Of a stretch of 47,816 nt of DNA, positions 29,093 to 36,987 are shown piece after piece. Below the pieces are notes generated by a model. It made no database searches. It saw nothing but the letters and a program-made list of their open reading frames with translations, and was not told the origin of the DNA. Position numbers and translations under genes: made by a program. Source of the stretch: Ignavibacteriales bacterium (GTDB taxonomy: Bacteria > Bacteroidota > Ignavibacteria > T3Sed10-11); assembly GCA_003568415.1 (NCBI GenBank), contig PWXV01000141.1:1-47816 (forward strand), in the 5' to 3' direction. Position 1 is the stretch's first letter. Each line of letters opens with the position of its first letter.

Positions 29093-29269
29093 TCAAAATT
29101 CGGCACGGGAGATGGCGCTCTCAGTATCACGCAATGCAAAGTCGCCTTTTTGATCATAGCGTTTGTAATAGAAGGGTTCTTCCTGATGCTTCGCGAGGGA
29201 AACCCGAAGCACATATCCTATCCCAAGTCCGATAACTACGCCGACTCCTACCCACAATGTATTTTTCAT
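29093..29269 (-). CDS. Small glycine-rich membrane protein (58 residues)
   Basis: This short frame encodes 58 residues starting MKNTLWVGVGVVIGLGIGYV: a glycine-rich transmembrane segment (about 4-22) followed by a charged tail with YYKRYDQKGDF and ending RAEF. The glycine spacing suits helix packing. It lies 78 bases past the stop of the CDF transporter and could be read from that transcript. The ribosome site is weak. I recognise no family. Longer plus-strand frames over the same bases have no coding character. Confidence 0.5.
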   Translation of the reverse strand: MKNTLWVGVGVVIGLGIGYVLRVSLAKHQEEPFYYKRYDQKGDFALRDTESAISRAEF

Positions 29270-29347
29270 TGTTTCTACTTGGATGAAATGTAACGATTAT
29301 TGCTTAAAAAGTAATATAAGAAGTTTTTAGTAGAATAGCTAATCTTG

Positions 29348-30355
29348 TTATTTTCGTTGTCCGGAATCTTTATATTTCGGTGAGTCTACCGCATGCTCAA
29401 CCGTCCACGGCGTCCACCCTTTGAACCTCTCCTTGCGTACATGACAATCACTCATTTGACAAAATTTACAGCACGCCGGTTCACATGGGTCGACGTGAAT
29501 CATTACCTCCGCCTTACCGGCCATCAGGTCTTTGAGTAATTCGACCACCTTCAGCTGTTCGTCGTGCGAGGTCCGGACATCCCAGTAATACGGCATCGTG
29601 AGGTGAAAATCGATATAATGCTTATCACCTGATCGCCATGAGCGGAGCTGGTGAATATCGATCCAGGATTCGTGTTTGTTCTCATTCAAGCGTTTCACCA
29701 TATCTGCTAAAAGCTGCGTGTCGGATTCGTTCATCAATCCACCAACGCTCTGGCGAATGAGCTTCCCCCCTGAGTACAGGATATTCAATGCCACCGCAAT
29801 CGCAACCATCGGATCAAGCAGTTCCCAGCCGGTGAAGTAGACTATCAGCAATCCCAGGATGACACCTCCGCTTGTATAAAAATCGGTGAGCACATGTTTC
29901 CCGTCGGCAACCAGTGTAAGCGAATCGGTCTTCTTTCCCATCCGCACGAGGTATAACCCCAGGACAAGATTTACCACGCTTGCTCCGGCAATGATGTACA
30001 TTCCCCAGTCGAGATTCTGCAGCTCGCGGCCGACGATCATCCCCCGAACCGCTTCGAACATAATAACAATCGCAGCTATGATAATGAGCATTCCTTCGAG
30101 TCCGGCGGAGAAAAATTCCACTTTACCGTGCCCGTACGGGTGATCCCGGTCGGGTGGACGTGAGCTTACAATTATACTATAAAACGCTATTGACGTGGCG
30201 AAGATATGCACAACCGATTCAAGCGCGTCGGAGAGAATAGCAGCAGACGAGGTCAGGAAGTATGCTCCAATTTTTGCTATCAGCATCAATGTACCTACAA
30301 AGAGGGCGATGCTTATGGCTTTCTTTCGCTGGCGGATTTGGTAAGACTGTGACAT
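29348..30355 (-). CDS. Cation diffusion facilitator (divalent metal exporter)
   Basis: This 335-residue CDF-family protein exports divalent metal ions such as Zn, Fe, Mn or Co by proton antiport. About six membrane helices lie within residues 13-200. The intramembrane metal site candidates are Glu46/His50 in helix 2 and His154-x-x-x-Asp158 in helix 5, and the family motif DHPYGHGKVEFF is at 71-82. The cytoplasmic domain (about 205-290) is followed by an unusual Cys cluster, Cys291, 295, 296, 299 and 304, which could bind metal. The small membrane-protein gene at 29093-29269 follows. Confidence 0.92.
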   Translation of the reverse strand: MSQSYQIRQRKKAISIALFVGTLMLIAKIGAYFLTSSAAILSDALESVVHIFATSIAFYSIIVSSRPPDRDHPYGHGKVEFFSAGLEGMLIIIAAIVIMFEAVRGMIVGRELQNLDWGMYIIAGASVVNLVLGLYLVRMGKKTDSLTLVADGKHVLTDFYTSGGVILGLLIVYFTGWELLDPMVAIAVALNILYSGGKLIRQSVGGLMNESDTQLLADMVKRLNENKHESWIDIHQLRSWRSGDKHYIDFHLTMPYYWDVRTSHDEQLKVVELLKDLMAGKAEVMIHVDPCEPACCKFCQMSDCHVRKERFKGWTPWTVEHAVDSPKYKDSGQRK

Positions 30356-30412
30356 AACGAGATGAAAATCATTACAAGGTTTTAATCTTTTCCAATATAA
30401 TAAATTGCGTTA

Positions 30413-30644
30413 CGATTTGCGAATCGGAGCGGTAATAGGTAGCACGAGACGTTGGGCTGGAACCGTGCGACGGCTGTCTCGCGCACCTGAAATATTCTGA
30501 CGCAGTCCAAGAGAGCGCGACTCCGGAGAGTCGCGTTACATGGTTCACTCTACAACCATAAATGAATGTAAACGCCAAATCATTTTGGCGCGGTCCAGTG
30601 CACAGTTTTTTCAATCCTTGGCAAGCCAAACGGCGAAAAGGATT
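30413..30644. other. Hairpin-rich intergenic segment, possible repeat or structured RNA
   Basis: The 308-base gap 30356-30663 carries no convincing gene but holds four inverted repeats: CGATT/AATCG at 30413-30426; CGCGACTC/GAGTCGCG at 30516-30535 with a CGGA tetraloop; CGCCAAA/TTTGGCG at 30573-30590; and AATCCTT/AAGGATT at 30613-30644 enclosing TTGGC/GCCAA. The segment is more GC-rich than other gaps, and the motif GCGTTAC flanks two of the stems. It could be a degenerate interspersed repeat, a terminator array for the sigma operon, or a small RNA. Confidence 0.4.
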
Positions 30645-30663
30645 TCGTCCATTACATAAATAA

Positions 30664-30978
30664 TCATTCCACAACTACCGCCGTTCCATACGCAAGGATC
30701 TCCGCTGCACTGCTCATGAGGTAGCTTGTGGAGAAGCGAACATCGATGACAGCGTTCGCGCCTTGTTGCTGTGCTTCTTCGACCATACGGTCTATCGCCT
30801 GTTCCCGGGATTCGGCCATCATTTTCGTATAATCTTCGATCTCTCCGCCGACGAGAAGTTTGAGCAGAGCAAGAATATCACGTCCGAGATGTCGGGCCCG
30901 AATAGTGTTGCCTTTTACCAACCCGATCGTTTTTACTACTTTTTTCGCTGCGATACTACCCGATGTCGTGACGATCAT
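30664..30978 (-). CDS. YbjQ/UPF0145 family protein
   Basis: This 104-residue protein matches the UPF0145 (YbjQ) family, a small pentamer-forming fold with no settled role. The typical GNTIRARHLGRDI segment and the EAQQQGANAVIDVRF segment (about 70-84) are both present. An AAGGAA site lies about 8 bases before the ATG. Its start overlaps the end of the anti-sigma gene by 4 bases, so it is translated with the sigma/anti-sigma pair and may be part of that stress response. Confidence 0.88.
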   Translation of the reverse strand: MIVTTSGSIAAKKVVKTIGLVKGNTIRARHLGRDILALLKLLVGGEIEDYTKMMAESREQAIDRMVEEAQQQGANAVIDVRFSTSYLMSSAAEILAYGTAVVVE

Positions 30979-31433
30979 CTTTTTATTTCCTTATACCGTT
31001 CCGATTTGTGAAGAAAAATTTTTTCCCGTACTACCGATACCAGTAAAATGATGGCACCGGCAATAGTTGAAAATATTGCGATCTTTAACCACCATGGTAT
31101 TTCAACATCGACGAATATAGATTCGATCACCGAATACAATCCATATAATAAAAGCACAACGGCACCGATAGATAAGAGTATCCACCCGATGCCCCGCTCC
31201 ATCTTGTTATAGACACCGAGCCAGTATTTATCCCATACCGAATCGGGCGGAGGGGTATAGTTCGCGTTCATGGCTATCTCCTTTATATTCTTAAATACGT
31301 TAAATTCCTCCTCCAGCTCCGGATATTTCCTAACATAGTTGGCGAGCTCGCTCCGTTCATCCTCACGTAATTCGCCGTCGATAGCTGCCATCATCAATTG
31401 ACGTGCATGTTCTTTTTCATTCGGAGTGCTCAT
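30975..31433 (-). CDS. Probable membrane anti-sigma factor
   Basis: The 152-residue protein begins with a helical cytoplasmic region (MAAIDGELREDERSELANYV, about 14-33) resembling the anti-sigma fold, but without the His-x-x-x-Cys-x-x-Cys zinc motif. Two membrane segments follow (about 82-102 and 113-135), then a basic tail. It overlaps the ECF sigma gene by 17 bases, the usual arrangement for a sigma factor and its inhibitor. The assignment rests on position plus the N-terminal pattern. Confidence 0.75.
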   Translation of the reverse strand: MSTPNEKEHARQLMMAAIDGELREDERSELANYVRKYPELEEEFNVFKNIKEIAMNANYTPPPDSVWDKYWLGVYNKMERGIGWILLSIGAVVLLLYGLYSVIESIFVDVEIPWWLKIAIFSTIAGAIILLVSVVREKIFLHKSERYKEIKR

Positions 31434-31995
31434 ATCCCATCTCTTTCATACTTTTCCTGAAACGATTCCGGGCAATATATAATCTTGACATTACAGTTCC
31501 CACCGGTATTGCTAATAATGCGGCAATTTCTTTATAAGAATAGCCGTGGACATCTTTTAACAAAATTATTTCCCTGTCTGCCGTCGGTATATTTCCCAGT
31601 GCTGTCTCGACCATACCGCGTAACTCCGACTGCATCATAATTGAATCGGGCAGTATAGTTGCCGCACCAGGTACTTCACCATCATTGATTGTAAAAGAAA
31701 ACGGCATTGCACGCTTTTTAGCATCACGGACAGAGTTAAAACAAAGATTTCTTAATATTGTGTAAAAATACGGAAAGAAATCCTTCCCGGGATCAAGCTT
31801 CTTAATGGAACGCCATAACCTGACGAATGCCTCCTGTGACAGGTCAAGTGCATCCTCATGCGACCCCGTAAAAGTTCGCGCTAGATAATACGCACGTTGC
31901 ATATAGCACGTCACCAGCATTCCGAAGGCATTTTTATCACCATCAACACTACGCCGGATTAATTCTTTATCGTCAGGTATGTCTGCTTCAGGCAT
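31417..31995 (-). CDS. ECF-type RNA polymerase sigma factor
   Basis: This 192-residue sigma-70-family factor shows region 2 (about 25-95, ALDLSQEAFVRLWRSIKKL, with promoter -10 recognition) and region 4 (about 125-185, YSYKEIAALLAIPVGTVMSRLY helix-turn-helix). It heads a three-gene operon with its likely anti-sigma factor and YbjQ. ECF operons are usually self-activated, but I could not pick out its promoter in the gap 31996-32196. Confidence 0.93.
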   Translation of the reverse strand: MPEADIPDDKELIRRSVDGDKNAFGMLVTCYMQRAYYLARTFTGSHEDALDLSQEAFVRLWRSIKKLDPGKDFFPYFYTILRNLCFNSVRDAKKRAMPFSFTINDGEVPGAATILPDSIMMQSELRGMVETALGNIPTADREIILLKDVHGYSYKEIAALLAIPVGTVMSRLYIARNRFRKSMKEMGYEHSE

Positions 31996-32129
31996 TTTTT
32001 TGTTTTTTAGTTACTCTATTGTATGTACACATAAAGATACAAAATATTCTATAATTCAGAAGAAGAAATATACTCCTATAGTCAGTGACGATTGGTGAAG
32101 TTTCGCGGTTTAACTTATTATTGTTCCAC

Positions 32130-32158
32130 TTGATAGACTCGATAAATAACCGTATTTT
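32130..32158 (+). promoter_or_regulatory. Promoter of pdxJ
   Basis: TTGATA (32130-32135) and TATTTT (32153-32158) are exactly 17 bases apart, giving a leader of about 32 bases that contains the AGGAG ribosome site of pdxJ. Confidence 0.5.
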
Positions 32159-32196
32159 TGTACTACTTTTTGAATTAATTCAGGAGCATAGTTATT

Positions 32197-32946
32197 ATGA
32201 GATTAGGAGTAAATATCGACCATGTAGCAACTATCCGCGAAGCCCGCGGAGGCCTTGAACCCGATCCGGTGACCGCCGCTCACATTGCAGAGCTTGCCGG
32301 TGCAGAGACCATCGTATGTCATCTACGGGAAGACCGTCGGCATATTAATGACCGCGACGTTCGCCTGCTCCGCGAAACGATAAAAACCCGGCTTGATCTT
32401 GAAATGGCCGCTACCGAGGAGATCATCTCTATAGCACTCGATATCATTCCCGATTTTGTAACACTGGTACCCGAACGGCGTAAAGAACTAACAACCGAAT
32501 CGGGACTTGATATCATCGGAAACAGAAAGACATTGCAGACAACTATCAATCGCTTCCATAAAAAGGAAATTGCAGTAAGTCTATTCCTTGATCCGGTTGA
32601 AGAATATATACGATTAGCACACGAAATTGGCGCAGATTATATTGAAATACATACCGGGGAATATGCAAACGCGCGAACATTTGATGAGGCAGATGAACAT
32701 CTCGAAAAGATACGTAATGCAGCGGAACTTGCCGGCTCACTGGGTCTCGGTGTTAATGCAGGACATGGTTTAAATTATAACAACATTAAACCCATTATTG
32801 AAATACCTGAAATAGAAGAAGCAAGCATCGGGCACGCGATTGTAAGCCGGGCGGTATTTACCGGTTTTGAACGAGCCGTCCGGGATATGGTGGACCTTTT
32901 ACAACGGTATACCGTTCGAAATGAAAATGTCGTACCGGAAGATTGA
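32197..32946 (+). CDS. pdxJ: Pyridoxine 5'-phosphate synthase PdxJ
   Basis: PdxJ condenses 3-amino-2-oxopropyl phosphate with deoxyxylulose 5-phosphate to make pyridoxine phosphate, the last ring-forming step of the DXP-dependent vitamin B6 route. The 249-residue TIM barrel begins with NIDHVATIREARGG, followed by HLREDRRHINDRD and the GVNAGHGLNYNN loop near the end. The length is normal. AGGAG lies about 10 bases before the ATG. Its stop lies only 2 bases from the stop of the convergent HAD gene, so no separate terminator fits between them. Confidence 0.97.
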   Translation: MRLGVNIDHVATIREARGGLEPDPVTAAHIAELAGAETIVCHLREDRRHINDRDVRLLRETIKTRLDLEMAATEEIISIALDIIPDFVTLVPERRKELTTESGLDIIGNRKTLQTTINRFHKKEIAVSLFLDPVEEYIRLAHEIGADYIEIHTGEYANARTFDEADEHLEKIRNAAELAGSLGLGVNAGHGLNYNNIKPIIEIPEIEEASIGHAIVSRAVFTGFERAVRDMVDLLQRYTVRNENVVPED

Positions 32947-32948
32947 TC

Positions 32949-33551
32949 TTACAGTATTTCCAGCACTTGTTTCAATTGTTCGGCATTCTTGAACTGTACA
33001 GCGTTCAGTCCTACCTGCAGTGCCGAGGCAATATTATCCTCGCGGTCATCGATAAAGAAAAGATTTTCAGCGGGAAAACCGATTCGCTCAACGGTTTCGG
33101 TGTAGATGCGGGGGTCAGGCTTGAGCAGATTTAGCTCATACGAAAGAAAATGCTCTTCCATTTTGTGTAATGCAGGTGCCTGGTTCAGCGACCAGCGGTA
33201 ATGCGGTTCGTTGGTATTGCTTAAAAGATAAACCGGGGCTTTTTCTGCACAACTTTCTACAAGCCCGCTGATCCCCTCCTTTTCATTCCCGATAATGGAA
33301 TTCCACGCTTTTAGGAATTTCCCCCGTTCGACAGAAATTTTAAATACTTCACACGATTTCTGATAAAACTCATCAAACGAAATATTGCCAAGCTCAAAAT
33401 CGCGGCTCAATCCGGATTGTTCATATATTTTAAGTGCTTCTTCGGTACTCCATTGGTGATCCAGCCCTAGTGTAGGTAGAAACCGGTCGAGATGTAAATC
33501 TACAATGACATTGCCTAGATCGAATACAAACGCTTTTACACCAGACGACAT
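32949..33551 (-). CDS. HAD-superfamily phosphatase (YihX-like)
   Basis: This 200-residue HAD-IA hydrolase probably dephosphorylates a sugar phosphate or similar small metabolite. The nucleophile loop is VFDLGNVIVD (about 8-17), as in E. coli YihX, followed by LLSNTNE (motif II), the KPDPRIY Lys motif and FIDDREDN (motif IV, the acid pair). It starts 5 bases after the TPR protein gene and belongs to the nuclease-TPR-HAD operon. Confidence 0.9.
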   Translation of the reverse strand: MSSGVKAFVFDLGNVIVDLHLDRFLPTLGLDHQWSTEEALKIYEQSGLSRDFELGNISFDEFYQKSCEVFKISVERGKFLKAWNSIIGNEKEGISGLVESCAEKAPVYLLSNTNEPHYRWSLNQAPALHKMEEHFLSYELNLLKPDPRIYTETVERIGFPAENLFFIDDREDNIASALQVGLNAVQFKNAEQLKQVLEIL

Positions 33552-33556
33552 ATTAT

Positions 33557-34366
33557 TTATTCGTTCTCTATCTCTGCAAGAAGCTGCTGTGCTTCTTCAC
33601 GGTAGGTATCATCAAAACGTGTTTGGTTTTCTAAATCAGGAATTTTTGCAAGCAATTCATATGCGCGTTCATACTCATCTTCTTCGATAAATGCCCGGGC
33701 TGCATCAAGTCGATACATAATAAAATCGGGGCGCAGCTCGATTGCTTTATCGAAGTGTTTGAGAGCCGTATCCATATTCGCCCAACCGAGTCCGAGAGGT
33801 CTTCTTACCAACCGTGGACGCTGGCTCACCGCGTGGTGTGATCGTGCATATACAAAATGTGCGATATTGTTTGATTCATCCAGCTCAAGCGCCTTCTCAA
33901 CTGCGTCACGAGTATCTTTCACGAGACTGATCGCACTCCAGATGCCTTTATATAATGCAATTTGGCCGGTTGCAACCGCAAGCCGGGTATATGCCATTGA
34001 GTTTTCGGGATTTGCTTCTATAGCTCGTTCGGCGTATTCCCTTGCAGTCTGATAATAGCTCTCGATCGTATCCTCCTCTGCATTTTCAATTTTTTGTAAG
34101 ATCTCTGCACTATCAGCATACGCACGGCTTATACGCCAGAGAATATCATCATTATCGGGATGTTGTTCAAGGGCTTCATATAGTAATTCGAGGGCTTTTC
34201 CGTGTTCCCACGTTTCCTGCGAATAGTAATCGGCGTGTTCCAGTATTGACTCCACCGTCTGCTCTTCGTCGCCGTATGATACTTGTATAAGGAAAAGCGG
34301 GATGACACACAATAATAGTGTGCGGATACATATCGTCGCACTGCCGGGTTTAGAGAGGTTGCGCAT
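33557..34366 (-). CDS. Exported tetratricopeptide-repeat protein
   Basis: The 269-residue protein has a signal peptide (about 1-32, ending VSYGD) and helical TPR-like repeats through most of the rest, for example ALELLYEALEQHPDNDDILW, YAERAIEANPENSMAYTRLA and HFDKAIELRPDFIMYRLDAA. It should act as a periplasmic or membrane-facing scaffold. AAAGGAA precedes the ATG. It lies between the bifunctional nuclease and HAD genes with short gaps. Partner unknown. Confidence 0.87.
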   Translation of the reverse strand: MRNLSKPGSATICIRTLLLCVIPLFLIQVSYGDEEQTVESILEHADYYSQETWEHGKALELLYEALEQHPDNDDILWRISRAYADSAEILQKIENAEEDTIESYYQTAREYAERAIEANPENSMAYTRLAVATGQIALYKGIWSAISLVKDTRDAVEKALELDESNNIAHFVYARSHHAVSQRPRLVRRPLGLGWANMDTALKHFDKAIELRPDFIMYRLDAARAFIEEDEYERAYELLAKIPDLENQTRFDDTYREEAQQLLAEIENE

Positions 34367-34392
34367 AGGTATTCCTTTTAGAAGTGAGTATA

Positions 34393-34998
34393 TTAGTCAC
34401 CCTGACTCAGAGACCGGATCTCGTCACGAATTTTAGCTGCGGATTCATAATCTTCGCGGTCGATTGCTTCTTTAAGCTGCTTCTGCAGCATCTCAAGCCG
34501 GGTCATTTTTTGCGGGGGTTTCTTCTCCCCACCCTTTGATGAGCCACCGAGCATTTGATCGATATCGCTTTTCTCTTCTCCTTCTTCCTCAGGAATAAAG
34601 CCCGCTTCTCCCATCACCATCTCCGATACAAAGATCGGGACACCATACCGCACTGCAAGTGCAATGGCATCGCTTGGCCGCGAATCGATTTCGGTGGATA
34701 GTGAGTTTAATGTGAGTCGTGCAAAGAATGTACCGTCGCGTAACTCACTGATCAAAACATCATGCAGCGATACACCGAGTGTATCGATTATATTTTTAAT
34801 GAGGTCGTGGGTTAACGGACGAGGAGGTTTTATCCCTTCCATCTCAAGAGCAATCGCTTGAGCTTCAAACGCACCGATGATGATCGGCAAACGTCTGTCG
34901 CCCGATACTTCCTTCAGGATCAATGCATATGCTCCGCCGCTTGCGGGGCTTGCGGCCAATCCCATAATTTCTACCTGAACTTTATTGTTATCGGTCAC
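34393..34998 (-). CDS. Bifunctional nuclease family protein with UVR tail
   Basis: Residues 5-135 form the DUF151/bifunctional nuclease domain (LPIIIGAFEAQAIALEMEG, RPSDAIALAVR). A linker rich in Glu, Gly and Lys follows (about 136-162). The C-terminal 35 residues form a UvrB/UvrC-type helical hairpin (LQKQLKEAIDREDYESAAKI). Plant and mycobacterial DUF151 proteins show DNase/RNase activity or regulatory roles; the function here is unproved. The start is a GTG at 34998 with a strong GAGGAGG site about 6 bases upstream. A promoter candidate lies at 35058-35086. Confidence 0.92.
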   Translation of the reverse strand: MTDNNKVQVEIMGLAASPASGGAYALILKEVSGDRRLPIIIGAFEAQAIALEMEGIKPPRPLTHDLIKNIIDTLGVSLHDVLISELRDGTFFARLTLNSLSTEIDSRPSDAIALAVRYGVPIFVSEMVMGEAGFIPEEEGEEKSDIDQMLGGSSKGGEKKPPQKMTRLEMLQKQLKEAIDREDYESAAKIRDEIRSLSQGD

Positions 34999-35057
34999 GC
35001 CTACCTCCTCGGTTAATTAAAAAACTGCAAACAAATAATTCAGTTCTAGTACTTAAT

Positions 35058-35086
35058 AATCTATAAAGATGTGGCATAAAATTCAA
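35058..35086 (-). promoter_or_regulatory. Candidate promoter of the nuclease-TPR-HAD operon
   Basis: On the minus strand TTGAAT (35086-35081) and TAGATT (35063-35058) are 17 bases apart. The -35 box begins just past the etfA stop, so this promoter would separate the two operons. Confidence 0.4.
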
Positions 35087-35088
35087 AT

Positions 35089-36072
35089 TTATTTTCCGAG
35101 AACTTTCTTGAATTCTTCCTTTAAAACAGGTGCGATTTCAAGAGCATCACCTACAATTCCATAATCTGCCACCTGGAAAATCGGTGCATCTTTATCTTTG
35201 TTAATTGCTACAATATACTTCGAAGAAGACATTCCCGCAAGATGCTGTACTGCACCGGATATTCCCATAGCAATGTATAATGCCGGGCTAACCGTTTTAC
35301 CCGTTTGCCCGACCTGTTCGTCGTGCGGTCGCCATCCGGCATCGACAACGGCACGCGATGCACCGACGGCAGCTCCGAGGATATCTGCAAGTTCCTCGAC
35401 AAGATAAAAATTATCCGGACTCTTTAATCCGCGTCCGCCGGAGACAATAATATCAGCTTCGGTAACGTCAAGCTTCCCTTTCGACGTTTCAGTCATTTCA
35501 GTCACTTTAGCTTTTAGATCGTCATCGGAAATATCTACCGATGCTTCCTCGACATTCGCTTCATCTCCCGATGGCTCACCGGCCGGGAAAACATTCGGGC
35601 GCAAGGTAAATATTTTGACCGGTGCTTCGACCTTCACATCGACAAGCGCTTTACCGGCATAGACGGGTCTCGTTGCAATAATATCATCGTTTTCAACTTT
35701 TAACTCGGTGCAATCGGCAGCAACTGCACCATCAACCCGCGCAGCGACACACGGTGCAAGGTCCTTACCTAATGCCGTTGCGGAAAGAAAAACAAATCCG
35801 GCATTTTCTTTTTGTACGATCTCGCTTACTACTTTGGTGTAACCGGTCGTTGAATAGTGAGCCAATTTATCGCTATTGACAGTAATTACCTGTTCTGCAC
35901 CATATTTACCGAGCGCTTTCGCAGCGTCGTTAATTGCATTCCCGATAACAAGTGCCTTCAAAGTTCCGCCGAGCTCATCGGCGATTTCCCGTGATTTTCT
36001 TATAGTCTCAAACGAGGTTTTTTTGATCTCACCGTTTCGTTGTTCTGCTATAGCAAGAATTATGATACTCAT
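35089..36072 (-). CDS. etfA: Electron transfer flavoprotein alpha subunit
   Basis: EtfA binds FAD and, with EtfB, carries electrons from acyl-CoA and other dehydrogenases to the quinone pool. In the 327-residue protein the C-terminal FAD domain shows SGGRG at 211-215, [18 protein letters not shown] at 246-263 and [12 protein letters not shown] near 270-281. An AGGAG site lies upstream of the ATG. It follows etfB by 40 bases. No ETF-quinone oxidoreductase gene is in the window. Confidence 0.97.
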   Translation of the reverse strand: MSIIILAIAEQRNGEIKKTSFETIRKSREIADELGGTLKALVIGNAINDAAKALGKYGAEQVITVNSDKLAHYSTTGYTKVVSEIVQKENAGFVFLSATALGKDLAPCVAARVDGAVAADCTELKVENDDIIATRPVYAGKALVDVKVEAPVKIFTLRPNVFPAGEPSGDEANVEEASVDISDDDLKAKVTEMTETSKGKLDVTEADIIVSGGRGLKSPDNFYLVEELADILGAAVGASRAVVDAGWRPHDEQVGQTGKTVSPALYIAMGISGAVQHLAGMSSSKYIVAINKDKDAPIFQVADYGIVGDALEIAPVLKEEFKKVLGK

Positions 36073-36112
36073 AAATTATTTAGCTCCTACATTAAATTTT
36101 CTAACACGCATT

Positions 36113-36859
36113 TTAAATGACTTTTGCTTCCTCACGCAATAAGCGGACAAGTTCGGGAACCGCATCCACACCTTCACCGACTATCTTACCGGGCTGTTTT
36201 TCGGGCGGTTTTTTCATGCCAAGAACTTTTACGCGAGATTCTGCCTGCGCCGCCTCTATCTCTTCAATCGGTTTCTTTTTCGCCTGCATTATTCCTTTTA
36301 AAGAAGGATACCGTGGCTCGTTTAAACCACGCTGTGCGGCAACCACACACGGAAGCGTAACTTCTACGTGTTCGTGAGCACCCTCTATTTCGCGTTCGGC
36401 TTTAAGTTTACCATCGGCATACTCAAGCTTCACTGCAACACTCACTGATGGAAGTCCGAGAAACTCCGCTATCAGTCCCCCGACCTGCAAGTTATCGTAA
36501 TCAATCGATTGTTTACCGACAAAGATCAAATCGGGTTCGTAGGATTTGAGATATTCCGCTATACCTTTTGCAACCGCATACGAATCACGCTCATGTTCAT
36601 CTTTTAAAAGCACCGCCTTGTCAATCCCCATTGCAAGCGCTTTACGCAATGTCTCTTTATTCGCATCTTCGCCGAGCGAAACGGCAACAACCTCACCACC
36701 ATCTTTCTCACGGATTTTGAGCGCTTCTTCAACGGCAAATTCATCGTATGGGTTCAGAATATAATTTACTCCGGAAGTATCTATCGTTTTACCGTCAGAT
36801 CCTATTTTTACTTTTGTTTCAGTATCGGGAACATGGCTTACACATACAGCGATTTTCAT
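36113..36859 (-). CDS. etfB: Electron transfer flavoprotein beta subunit
   Basis: EtfB is the partner of EtfA; it holds AMP (or a second FAD in bifurcating types). The 248-residue protein starts KIAVCVSHVPDTETKV, has NPYDEFAVEEAL near 37-48, and shows the EtfB signature around VVAAQRGLNEPRYPSLKGIM. GGAGG lies about 6 bases before the ATG. It is the first gene of the etfB-etfA operon with promoter candidate 36933-36961. Whether this pair bifurcates electrons cannot be decided from this window. Confidence 0.97.
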   Translation of the reverse strand: MKIAVCVSHVPDTETKVKIGSDGKTIDTSGVNYILNPYDEFAVEEALKIREKDGGEVVAVSLGEDANKETLRKALAMGIDKAVLLKDEHERDSYAVAKGIAEYLKSYEPDLIFVGKQSIDYDNLQVGGLIAEFLGLPSVSVAVKLEYADGKLKAEREIEGAHEHVEVTLPCVVAAQRGLNEPRYPSLKGIMQAKKKPIEEIEAAQAESRVKVLGMKKPPEKQPGKIVGEGVDAVPELVRLLREEAKVI

Positions 36860-36932
36860 TAAACCTCCAATTTCTATTGTTGATATATCGGCAGGAAAGA
36901 ATACGTATTATAGCGATGTACAATAAATAATA

Positions 36933-36961
36933 ATATAGAGATGATATGGTTGAAATGCAAA
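36933..36961 (-). promoter_or_regulatory. Promoter of etfB-etfA
   Basis: On the minus strand TTGCAT (36961-36956) is followed after 17 bases by TATATT (36938-36933). A separate TATAAT lies closer to the gene without a good -35 box and could be a second start. Confidence 0.5.
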
Positions 36962-36987
36962 TTAAAGTGTATACAACAAAATTTCTC

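Noticed and set aside
29053-29293. Two plus-strand frames opposite the 58-residue small gene
   Set aside because: Composition is not protein-like and no ribosome site is seen; the minus frame has a clear transmembrane segment instead.
30372-30674. 100-residue minus-strand frame before the CDF gene
   Set aside because: It spans the hairpin cluster and its sequence looks random; no ribosome site.
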